Shown piece by piece: positions 1 through 5,807 of a DNA stretch of 5,838 nucleotides. The notes beneath the pieces were generated by a model that saw nothing but the letters and a program-made list of their open reading frames with translations, did not search any database and was not told the DNA's origin. The position numbers were made by a program, and so were the translations under genes. Source of the stretch: Syntrophomonadaceae bacterium. GTDB taxonomy: Bacteria > Bacillota > Dethiobacteria > PWVN01. Position 1 is the stretch's first letter. Each line of letters opens with the position of its first letter. The stretch lies in the NCBI GenBank assembly GCA_007136165.1, contig SLHK01000104.1, positions 1 to 5,838 of the forward strand, written 5' to 3'.

Positions 1-1
1 C

Positions 2-730
2 AGGGGGACGAAACTGGTCATTGAAGTGGTGGAAAAAACCCTTCCCGAAGAGGACTTCAGGGAGATAACCAGCGACCTGGCCGCCTCTAAAGAGGGCCTC
101 GTCGAAAAGGTGCTGGTCCTCTCGGGGGAGGCCAGGGTGGAGGCAGGGGATACGGTGCAGGAGGGAGAAGTTTTAATCAGCGGCATCCTGACAGCCCGTT
201 ACCAGGAGGGGGATGAGGTTGTGGAGCAGGAGGTAGGGGCTGTAAGGGCCAGGGGAGAGGTCTGGGCCCGGGTCTGGTACGAATTTTTTGCCACTTATTC
301 TCTGGTGGAGGTTACCCGGGAGCGGACGGGAAACCGGGCCGCTTCCTATACCCTGAGATTCCTGGACAGGGATATTCACGTGGGCTCCAGGGAAAGCCCC
401 TTCCGCAATTACGAGCGGGAAGAGATAAAAGGGCATCTTAAATGGAGGAATCTTGACACACCTATAGAACTTATGACAATATATTATTACGAAGTGGTTT
501 TGGAAAAGAAAGAGCTTTCCAGGGACCAGGCCCTTTACAAGGCTGAGGAAGAGCTTTTTGCCGGGGCTCAGGCAGCCCTTCCCCCGGACGTGGAAATTGT
601 CAGCCATGAGGTGGAAGAGCTCCCCCTGCCCCATAAGGATAAGCTGCGTTTGCGCCTTATAATCGAGACCCGGGAGAATATCGCGGAGGAAATAGAGCAC
701 CAACAAAAAAAGGAGGAACAATCTGATTGA
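2..730 (+). CDS. yqfD: Sporulation protein YqfD, C-terminal part (5' end outside window)
   Basis: The reading frame is open from base 2, so the first visible residues are RGTKLVIEVVEKTLPE, typical of the middle of YqfD-family proteins. A GTG at 26 is internal and not the real start. About 242 residues are visible; the family is usually near 400, so roughly the first 40% is missing, including the part expected to hold the membrane segment. The visible part has no hydrophobic segment long enough to span a membrane. It is rich in beta-prone charged stretches and ends in a Glu/Lys/Gln-rich tail. YqfD is known in Bacillus as a sporulation protein of the mother-cell sigma-E regulon, normally next to yqfC and upstream of phoH; its biochemical role is not established. 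The phoH neighbour directly downstream supports the call. Its stop codon TGA (728-730) overlaps the phoH start. Confidence 0.88.
   Translation, partial: RGTKLVIEVVEKTLPEEDFREITSDLAASKEGLVEKVLVLSGEARVEAGDTVQEGEVLISGILTARYQEGDEVVEQEVGAVRARGEVWARVWYEFFATYSLVEVTRERTGNRAASYTLRFLDRDIHVGSRESPFRNYEREEIKGHLKWRNLDTPIELMTIYYYEVVLEKKELSRDQALYKAEEELFAGAQAALPPDVEIVSHEVEELPLPHKDKLRLRLIIETRENIAEEIEHQQKKEEQSD
453..482 (+). promoter_or_regulatory. Candidate internal sigma-A promoter inside yqfD
   Basis: A perfect -35 hexamer TTGACA lies at 453-458. Two overlapping -10 options follow: GACAAT at 475-480 (16-bp spacer, 4 of 6 consensus positions) or CAATAT at 477-482 (18-bp spacer, preceded by TG at 474-475 as in an extended -10). 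The site sits in a conspicuously AT-rich patch (about 451-490) within a G+C-rich gene. It would start a transcript about 240 bp before phoH. The -10 is imperfect and the codons fit the YqfD protein, so chance is possible. Confidence 0.35.
711..716 (+). promoter_or_regulatory. Ribosome binding site deciding the phoH TTG start
   Basis: AGGAGG, following a run of A residues, lies 10 bases before the TTG at 727. It supports this TTG over the in-frame ATG at 778, which would remove 17 residues that match the N-terminal strand of PhoH proteins. The site lies within the last codons of yqfD. Confidence 0.8.
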
Positions 731-1695
731 GCCAAAGGGATAAGCAAGTGCTGGAGTTCCGGGATAATGACGAGGCTATGGCCCTCATGGGAAAATTCGA
801 TTCCCACATCACCCTCCTGGAGGCCAACTTTCAGGTTACGGTGATTCCCCAGGGCAACCGGCTGCTCCTGGAAGGTTCCCCGGCCTCCGTCAGCAGTGTG
901 GTGGCCATGTTGGACGAACTCCTGAAGATCTACCGTAAGGGCCATCGTTTAACGTCCCAGGAATTTGAATATGCCTTAAGTTTGACCCGGGAAGGCCGGC
1001 ACACGTCTTTGAACGAAATCTTTGCCGACCTGGTTTACGTTACAGGCCGGGGCAAAAAAATTAAACCCCGGACCCTGGGGCAGAAAAAGTATGTACAAGC
1101 CATCCGGGAGTACGACATCGTCATGGGAATCGGGCCGGCGGGGACGGGGAAGACCTACCTGGCCATGGCCATGGCCCTGGCAGCCTTGAAGGACAAGACT
1201 ATCCACAGGCTGATTTTAACCCGTCCTGCCGTAGAAGCGGGGGAACACCTGGGGTTTTTGCCCGGAGATATGCAGGAGAAGGTGGACCCTTACCTGCGCC
1301 CCCTCTACGATGCCCTCTACGACCTCCTGGGGGTGGAGACCTTTCAAAAATATATGGAGAAGAATATTATCGAGGTGGCCCCCCTGGCCTTTATGCGGGG
1401 CAGGACCCTGGACGACTCCTTTGTAATCCTGGATGAAGCCCAAAACACTACTTCGGAACAGATGAAGATGTTCTTAACCCGGCTGGGCTTCGGCTCCCGG
1501 GCCATCATCACCGGGGACATTACCCAGGTGGACCTGCCCCGGGGCAAGTTTTCCGGCCTGGCCGAAGTGCGGGACATCCTGAAGGACATTGAGGGTATTC
1601 GCTTTTGCTACCTGACGGACAAGGATGTGGTCAGGCATCCCCTGGTGCAAAAGATCATCCGGGCTTATGACCTTTACCAGAAGGAGAATAATTGA
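727..1695 (+). CDS. phoH: PhoH-like P-loop ATPase (PhoH/YbeZ family)
   Basis: The protein has 322 residues, the usual length for the family. Residues 1-110 form the N-terminal region, with an opening beta strand and the stretch SLNEIFADLVYVTGRGKKIKPRTLGQK leading into the ATPase domain. The Walker A motif GPAGTGKT is at 136-143, the conserved block TRPAVEAGEHLGFLPGD at 165-181, Walker B VILDEAQN at 233-240, and the family motif GDITQVDLP at 263-271. All nucleotide-binding residues are intact and there is no signal peptide or membrane segment, so it is cytoplasmic. The family is a predicted ATPase/helicase-like protein associated with RNA metabolism and is commonly encoded beside ybeY; here ybeY is two genes downstream. 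The precise substrate is unproven. The start is TTG at 727, chosen from the upstream AGGAGG and N-terminal conservation. It overlaps yqfD by 4 bp (TTGA), suggesting translational coupling. Confidence 0.95.
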   Translation: MSQRDKQVLEFRDNDEAMALMGKFDSHITLLEANFQVTVIPQGNRLLLEGSPASVSSVVAMLDELLKIYRKGHRLTSQEFEYALSLTREGRHTSLNEIFADLVYVTGRGKKIKPRTLGQKKYVQAIREYDIVMGIGPAGTGKTYLAMAMALAALKDKTIHRLILTRPAVEAGEHLGFLPGDMQEKVDPYLRPLYDALYDLLGVETFQKYMEKNIIEVAPLAFMRGRTLDDSFVILDEAQNTTSEQMKMFLTRLGFGSRAIITGDITQVDLPRGKFSGLAEVRDILKDIEGIRFCYLTDKDVVRHPLVQKIIRAYDLYQKENN

Positions 1696-1701
1696 TATAA
1701 T
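1673..1701 (+). promoter_or_regulatory. Candidate extended -10 sigma-A promoter for pgpH-ybeY-dgkA
   Basis: A -35-like TTTACC (1673-1678, 4 of 6 consensus) is followed by a 17-bp spacer and a perfect -10 TATAAT (1696-1701). The three bases before the -10 are TGA (1693-1695), giving the extended -10 form TGnTATAAT; this TGA is also the phoH stop codon. Transcription would start near 1708, about 40 bp before the pgpH start codon. The spacing and the exact -10 make this the best promoter candidate in the window. It has not been tested against a genome-wide background. Confidence 0.55.
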
Positions 1702-1711
1702 AAGACGATAT

Positions 1712-1742
1712 GGGAGGTACTGCTCCCCCCAGGGTGAGGAGG
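1712..1742 (+). promoter_or_regulatory. Possible small leader hairpin next to the pgpH ribosome site
   Basis: In the leader, GGGAG (1712-1716) can pair with CTCCC (1723-1727) across a 6-base loop. The same CTCC (1723-1726) could instead pair with GGAG (1738-1741) of the pgpH ribosome binding site. The two pairings exclude each other. The stems are only 4-5 bp, so this may be incidental in purine-rich sequence. Confidence 0.2.
1737..1742 (+). promoter_or_regulatory. Ribosome binding site deciding the pgpH start
   Basis: AGGAGG lies 6 bases before the ATG at 1749. An earlier in-frame ATG at 1710 has no such site and would add 13 residues (rich in Gly, Pro and Arg) in front of a normal N-terminus, so 1749 is preferred. 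Confidence 0.85.
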
Positions 1743-1748
1743 AACACA

Positions 1749-3854
1749 ATGCGACTTATGAACATTATCGGCAATGCCATACGGGAAAAGGCGAATTTTT
1801 CCCGGAATACGCAGCGCACTGCTATTGCCCTGGTTATTTTTTTTGTTATCGTCTTTATCTTGACTTATTCCGTCATGCCCCACAGGGTATCCCTGGAGGT
1901 GGGCAAACCCAGCCCCCAGACCATAACCGCCCAGAGGGAAGTGGTGGATCACTATACCACCAACCTTTTGAAGGAGCAGGCGGCGGAAGAGGTTCCCGAA
2001 ACCTACGACTTCGACCCCGGCGTCCTGCAGGCGGCGGAAGAGGGGGTTCAAGCCTTTTTTGCCCGGGTCCTGGACCTGAAGGACCTGGAGGACCCGGAGG
2101 AACGGGAGGCCCGGGCAGGAGAACTCCTGGCCGGATTGCCTTATGATATAGGGGAGGAAGACTTTCAGGCCCTCCAGGAGGCGGGCCATGAGAAGCTTAC
2201 GGGACTGCAGGACTCCCTGTTCTTGTTCCTCAGGGGGACCCTGGACCAGGGCATTAAAGCACCGGCCCTAGATAACGCCCGCCGCCAGCTGACAGAGGAG
2301 CTGGAGCGCCGGGGGTTTTCCCCGGAGCTGCAGGCCGTGGGGCAGGGATTGGCCTCGTATTATGTACAGCCAAACCTGGTTTACAACCATGAGGCTACGG
2401 AAAGGGCCCGGGAACAGGCCCGGGAGGCCGTGGAACCCGTTAGGATTCTTAAAGGCGCCCTCATTATCACCGAGGGGGAACAGGTCACAGAGACCCATAT
2501 TGCCCGGCTGGAGGCCCTGGGCCTGCAGCGGCAGGGAGCCGACTACGGGATTCTCTTCGGGTTGGCCATCATGGTCCTCATGATTTTTGTGGCCGTAGGT
2601 ATTTATCTCTTCCTTTATGAAAAAGATATTTATGAGAAGCCGTCCTTACTCTTTCTCCTGGGCCTTATCGTTGTCCTGACCCTGCTTTTTTCCGTGGCGG
2701 GCAGCTTCTTTTCCGGCTTTTTGATACCCACATCCATGGGTATAATCCTGATTGCCGTCCTCTTCAACCACCGCCTGGCCCTGCTGGCCACCATTGTCTT
2801 CGGCCTGATGACGGGGTTTGTGACAGGAGGAGATTTCCGGTTTATATTTGTTGCCTTCCTGGGAGGGCTCATGGCCATTTTCGGGGTTTTCAAGGTAAGC
2901 CGGCGGGATGACCTGGCCAAGGCAGGCCTGTATGTGGCGGCTTTGAATGCCGTGGCCATCGTGGGCCTCTTCCTCTTTACCGGGGAAGTCCGGCTGGAAT
3001 ACGACTTTTTCAGGAACTTCAGCATCAGCGTCCTGGCAGGGGTGGGTAACGGCCTCATATCCGCCGTTATGGCCATCGGCCTGCTCCCTTACCTGGAAAC
3101 AGGCTTTGGCCTCACCACCGCTGTTACCCTGCTGGAGTTGGCCAATCCCAATCAAAGCTTGCTGCGGCGCCTCCTGCGGGAGGCTCCCGGGACCTATCAT
3201 CACAGCATTATAATGGCCAACATGGCGGAAGCCGCCGCCGAAAGTGTGGAGGCGGACACCCTGCTGGCCAGGGTGGGGGCCTACTACCACGATATAGGCA
3301 AGCTGAAGAGGCCTTATTTCTTCTGTGAAAACCAGATTGCCCAGACCAACCCCCACGAGAGGATTTCCGCCAACTTGAGCAAACTTATCATCACCTCCCA
3401 TACCAAGGACGGTGTGGAGATTGGCCGCAAGGGCAAACTGCCCCAAGTCGTTCTGGATATCATACAGCAGCACCACGGGACCAGCCTGGTGACCTTCTTC
3501 TTCATGCGGGCGGCGGAGAACCCCACGGACCGGGAAAAAGTGGAGGAGTCCAGTTTCCGCTACGAGGGCCCCAAGCCTCACAGCAAAGAGGCGGCCATTG
3601 TCATGCTGGCCGATTCTGTGGAAGCCGCCGTGCGCTCCATGGTGAAGCCCAGCGCCGGCAAGGTGGAGGGTATGGTCAGAAAAATAGTCAAAGATAAACT
3701 AAATGACGGGCAGCTGGATGAAAGCAACCTTACCCTGGGTGAGGTGGACCGCATCATTGAAACCTTTATTCATATCCTCTCGGGCATTTTCCATACCCGG
3801 ATCGAATACCCGGATATGAAAGAAATGGCGGGGGGAGAGGCCAATGGGGCTTAA
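1749..3854 (+). CDS. pgpH: 7TM-HD family c-di-AMP phosphodiesterase PgpH (YqfF)
   Basis: With the start at 1749 the protein has 701 residues, normal for the family. Residues 1-22 are cytoplasmic and basic; a membrane segment lies at about 24-43. Residues 44-262 form the large extracytoplasmic 7TMR-HDED domain. A cluster of hydrophobic segments at about 265-450 forms the remaining membrane helices. Residues 470-690 are the cytoplasmic HD phosphohydrolase domain. Metal and catalytic residues are all visible: H485 in GTYHHS, H514-D515 in YYHDIGK, H551 in SHTKDG, H575-H576 in QQHHGT, and D622 in LADSVEAA. Characterised relatives, such as Listeria PgpH, hydrolyse cyclic di-AMP to pApA, controlling a nucleotide that affects osmolyte and wall homeostasis. 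It is followed by ybeY with an 11-bp overlap. A promoter candidate lies just upstream, so it may head its own transcript. An intact enzyme is inferred from the residues; the activity is by family. Confidence 0.94.
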   Translation: MRLMNIIGNAIREKANFSRNTQRTAIALVIFFVIVFILTYSVMPHRVSLEVGKPSPQTITAQREVVDHYTTNLLKEQAAEEVPETYDFDPGVLQAAEEGVQAFFARVLDLKDLEDPEEREARAGELLAGLPYDIGEEDFQALQEAGHEKLTGLQDSLFLFLRGTLDQGIKAPALDNARRQLTEELERRGFSPELQAVGQGLASYYVQPNLVYNHEATERAREQAREAVEPVRILKGALIITEGEQVTETHIARLEALGLQRQGADYGILFGLAIMVLMIFVAVGIYLFLYEKDIYEKPSLLFLLGLIVVLTLLFSVAGSFFSGFLIPTSMGIILIAVLFNHRLALLATIVFGLMTGFVTGGDFRFIFVAFLGGLMAIFGVFKVSRRDDLAKAGLYVAALNAVAIVGLFLFTGEVRLEYDFFRNFSISVLAGVGNGLISAVMAIGLLPYLETGFGLTTAVTLLELANPNQSLLRRLLREAPGTYHHSIIMANMAEAAAESVEADTLLARVGAYYHDIGKLKRPYFFCENQIAQTNPHERISANLSKLIITSHTKDGVEIGRKGKLPQVVLDIIQQHHGTSLVTFFFMRAAENPTDREKVEESSFRYEGPKPHSKEAAIVMLADSVEAAVRSMVKPSAGKVEGMVRKIVKDKLNDGQLDESNLTLGEVDRIIETFIHILSGIFHTRIEYPDMKEMAGGEANGA

Positions 3855-4329
3855 AATCGCCCTTTCCGGCGAATTTAAATACCCCGGGGGGCTGCCTCCT
3901 CTCCTCATGGGGATACTGAAAACGGTCATGGAGGCGGAAGGGCTGCCTGAGAATGCTGAAGTCAGCCTATTCTTTTGTTCCGATGCCACCATCAGGGATT
4001 TGAACCGGCGGTACCGGAAGGCGGCCGAAGCCACCGATGTCCTCTCCTTCCCCCAGTACAGGTGCCGGGAAGAACTGCTGGCGGAGGGGGATGATACCCT
4101 CCTTTTGGGGGATATCGTCATTTCCCTGGAGCGGGCCCGGGAACAGGCCGTGACTTACGGGCATTCCCTGAAGCGGGAGTTGGGGTTTCTTTTTACCCAC
4201 GGGCTGCTGCACCTTTTGGGGTACGACCATGAGGAACCGCAGGGAAGCAGGGAAATGCGGCAGAAAGAAGAAAACATTTTGGAACTCGCAGGCCTAAGGA
4301 GAGAAGACGATGCAAGCCCGCAGCTTTAA
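3844..4329 (+). CDS. ybeY: Endoribonuclease YbeY (16S rRNA maturation factor)
   Basis: The protein has 161 residues, typical of the UPF0054 family. The zinc-binding signature HGLLHLLGYDH is at 119-129, with ligand histidines H119, H123 and H129. Other family blocks are LNRRYRKAAEATDVLSFP (53-70) and LLGDIVIS (87-94). No membrane segment or signal peptide is seen. YbeY is a metal-dependent single-strand RNase needed for 16S rRNA 3'-end processing and late ribosome quality control in characterised bacteria. The ATG at 3844 lies inside the end of pgpH (11-bp overlap), with GGGAGAGG (3833-3840) just before it as ribosome site. The C-terminal tail after about residue 150 is charged and not conserved; its codons also contain the start of dgkA. 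All key residues are present. Confidence 0.95.
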   Translation: MGLKIALSGEFKYPGGLPPLLMGILKTVMEAEGLPENAEVSLFFCSDATIRDLNRRYRKAAEATDVLSFPQYRCREELLAEGDDTLLLGDIVISLERAREQAVTYGHSLKRELGFLFTHGLLHLLGYDHEEPQGSREMRQKEENILELAGLRREDDASPQL

Positions 4330-4672
4330 AGACAGCCTTTACTATGCTTTTTCAGGAATCGGCCATACGTGGAAGACCCAGCGCAACTTCCGCCTGCACG
4401 TGCTGACGGGGGTCCTAATCATAGTATTGTCTTTCTTTATGCAGCTGGACCCCGTTGAGTTTCTCTTCGTGGGCAGCGCCATTTTCACCGTTTTGGTTAT
4501 GGAGCTCATAAACACTGCCCTGGAATCGGCCGTTGACCTGGTTACCAGGGAGTTTCACCCCCTGGCCTTGATCGCCAAGAATGTGGGGGCCGCCGCCGTG
4601 CTTCTGGCGGCCCTCTACGCCCTTTTCGTGGGGGTTATTGTATTTGGGCGCAAAATTATTAATTTCTTTTAA
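4310..4672 (+). CDS. dgkA: Undecaprenol/diacylglycerol kinase family membrane protein DgkA
   Basis: The protein has 120 residues with three hydrophobic membrane segments at about 29-46, 49-68 and 92-112, matching DgkA. The signature ELINTALESAVDL (65-77) holds the catalytic-base Glu65, Asn68 and metal-binding Glu72; Lys90 of the ATP-site pair is also present. In Gram-positive bacteria this family mostly phosphorylates undecaprenol, replenishing the wall-synthesis lipid carrier; the E. coli member uses diacylglycerol. Two positions differ from the E. coli and B. subtilis enzymes: Gln24 (in KTQRNF) where they have Glu, and Asn91 (in IAKN) where they have Asp. The ATG at 4310 lies within the end of ybeY (20-bp overlap) and is preceded by AAGGAGAG (4296-4303) with 6-base spacing. 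It lies in the ybeY-dgkA order known from Bacillus. Kinase activity is likely but not assured given the substitutions. Confidence 0.9.
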   Translation: MQARSFKDSLYYAFSGIGHTWKTQRNFRLHVLTGVLIIVLSFFMQLDPVEFLFVGSAIFTVLVMELINTALESAVDLVTREFHPLALIAKNVGAAAVLLAALYALFVGVIVFGRKIINFF

Positions 4673-4690
4673 GAAATGAAACTTTTTTTT
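4662..4690 (+). terminator. Weak terminator-like hairpin with T run after dgkA
   Basis: ATTTCT (4662-4667) can pair with AGAAAT (4672-4677) around a 4-base loop; the stem overlaps the dgkA stop codon. Five bases later comes a run of eight T (4683-4690). The stem has a single G-C pair and the T run is not directly attached, so it would be a poor intrinsic terminator, possibly allowing readthrough. Confidence 0.3.
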
Positions 4691-4692
4691 AA

Positions 4693-4730
4693 CATATTTC
4701 GTTACTTATATAGAGCTATAATTACTATAG
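4693..4730 (+). promoter_or_regulatory. Candidate promoter for the DUF881 gene
   Basis: A perfect -10 hexamer TATAAT lies at 4717-4722, inside an 85-bp gap of about 29% G+C. No sigma-A -35 hexamer is found at 15-19 bp spacing. CATATT at 4693-4698 resembles the -35 of sporulation sigma-E, but the 16-base distance to the -10 element and the -10 sequence itself fit that factor poorly. Short inverted repeats overlap the -10: TATAG (4709-4713), CTATA (4716-4720) and TATAG (4726-4730). The sigma factor is unresolved. Confidence 0.4.
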
Positions 4731-4746
4731 ACAAGGACTGCAATTT

Positions 4747-4752
4747 AGGAGG
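4747..4752 (+). promoter_or_regulatory. Ribosome binding site of the DUF881 gene
   Basis: AGGAGG lies 5 bases before the ATG at 4758, fixing this start; the protein then begins with a short basic stretch and a membrane segment, as expected. Confidence 0.85.
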
Positions 4753-4757
4753 GCAAG

Positions 4758-5807
4758 ATGAAACGTCTGTCGGCTCAAATCGTTGTGGACAACAAGTTCC
4801 TCATACTTCTAATCCTGGTTTTGGCCGTTAACACCGCCATGGTGGGGATGGGGTACAATTTCCTGAGCAAGCACATGGTCCTTCAGGAGGAGGAGTTTAA
4901 TTACAAGCAGGGTTTTGCCCGGGACCTCTGGGATTACAACCGCCGCCTGGCCAACGACCTGGGGGTGGAAGACCGTTCCTCGGTGCGGGATGCCCTCTCC
5001 CGCCTCATTCAGGAGGTGGAACTGGCCTCCACCGGGGATGAACTGGCCCAGGCCATCCTCTCCCACGGCCGCAGGGTCCAGGAGACAATCCTCAGGGAAT
5101 ATGAAAACCGCCAGCGGGAAAGGATACTGGCCCTGGTAAACCGGGATATGAATTTCCAGGATTTGCAGGAGGACCAGGTGGTGGTGGTCAATGCCTCTTT
5201 GGAGTCGGGGATAGTGGTGGATCCGGCGGATGTTTTTTTGGAAGAGACCATCCAGGATATTGCCGACATCGTTTTTGAAAGCGAGACTGTCCTCAACTTT
5301 TCCATCGTAATGGAAGTGGAAGACGGCAGGGCCAGGCTGGTGCACTCGGCCAGCCCGGTGGAACAGATAAGAAATTTGAACGAGGAAATGGACTCCCTGC
5401 GGGTGGCCCTCAGGGAAACCCGCTCCTCCGCCGGCTACCTGGATATGACGGGAGAGGGTATTGTTGTCAAGATCTATGATGCCGCCGACGGGTATACCAC
5501 CGATGCCATTATTCATGAGACGGATGTCCGGGATGTGGTCAATGAGCTCTATGCTTCGGGGGCCAAGGGGGTTGCCGTGGGAGGGCAGCGGTTGATCGTC
5601 ACTTCCGCCATCCGCTGTGTGGGGCCTGTTATCCTGGTCAATGACGAGCGGATTTCCGTAAACCCCGTGGTCATCCAGGCGGTGGGGGATCCCCGGGTAT
5701 TGGAGAGCGGCATCAGCATCATCCGCCTGTCCCTGGAGAGCATGCGCGATTTGCGGTTTGAGGTGGAACCGGCCGACAGCCTTACCCTGCCCGCTTATTC
5801 CAGGTAA
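4758..5807 (+). CDS. Membrane-anchored DUF881 (YlxW/YlxX-like) protein with extended N-terminal region
   Basis: The protein has 349 residues. Residues 1-12 are cytoplasmic, with a membrane anchor at about 13-33, so the rest should lie outside the membrane. Residues about 199-222 look like a short coiled coil (VEQIRNLNEEMDSLRVALRE). Residues about 230-345 are a clear DUF881 domain: TGEGIVVKI at 231-239, IIHETDVRDVVNELYASGAK at 251-270, GGQRLIVTSAIRCVGPVILVN at 275-295, and IQAVGDP at 306-312. The family has no established biochemical activity; in B. subtilis its members YlxW and YlxX are encoded near cell-division genes. Typical members are about 230-270 residues, with the coiled coil soon after the anchor. 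Here residues about 45-198 form an extra segment: a charged helical part (45-128) and a strand-rich part with helices (138-196) that I do not recognise. It is separated from dgkA by an AT-rich gap with its own promoter candidate. Codon style matches the neighbours. Confidence 0.85.
   Translation: MKRLSAQIVVDNKFLILLILVLAVNTAMVGMGYNFLSKHMVLQEEEFNYKQGFARDLWDYNRRLANDLGVEDRSSVRDALSRLIQEVELASTGDELAQAILSHGRRVQETILREYENRQRERILALVNRDMNFQDLQEDQVVVVNASLESGIVVDPADVFLEETIQDIADIVFESETVLNFSIVMEVEDGRARLVHSASPVEQIRNLNEEMDSLRVALRETRSSAGYLDMTGEGIVVKIYDAADGYTTDAIIHETDVRDVVNELYASGAKGVAVGGQRLIVTSAIRCVGPVILVNDERISVNPVVIQAVGDPRVLESGISIIRLSLESMRDLRFEVEPADSLTLPAYSR

Noticed and set aside
982..1010. TTGACC as a possible -35 inside phoH
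   Set aside because: No -10-like hexamer at 15-19 bp downstream, and the sequence is G+C-rich coding.
1710..1748. Longer pgpH start at the ATG at 1710, adding 13 residues
   Set aside because: No ribosome site before it, it would lie almost on the predicted transcript start, and the added residues do not look like a PgpH N-terminus; the ATG at 1749 has AGGAGG at ideal spacing.
1835..1850. T-rich run in pgpH that could suggest a terminator
   Set aside because: It encodes the Phe/Val/Ile-rich first membrane segment (VIFFVIVF) and has no preceding hairpin.
1625..2146. Plus-strand frame of 173 codons spanning the phoH end and pgpH start
   Set aside because: It overlaps two well-supported genes in another frame, and its C-terminal half is low-complexity Gly/Pro/Arg sequence.
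2646..3581. Long open frame of 311 codons on the minus strand inside pgpH
   Set aside because: It is antisense to a clear PgpH coding region, is rich in Gly, Gln and His as expected of a shadow of G+C-rich codons, and shows no family motif.
4809..5516. Minus-strand open frame of 235 codons within the DUF881 gene
   Set aside because: Shadow of the real gene: unusually rich in His, Gly and Pro, with no recognisable domain.
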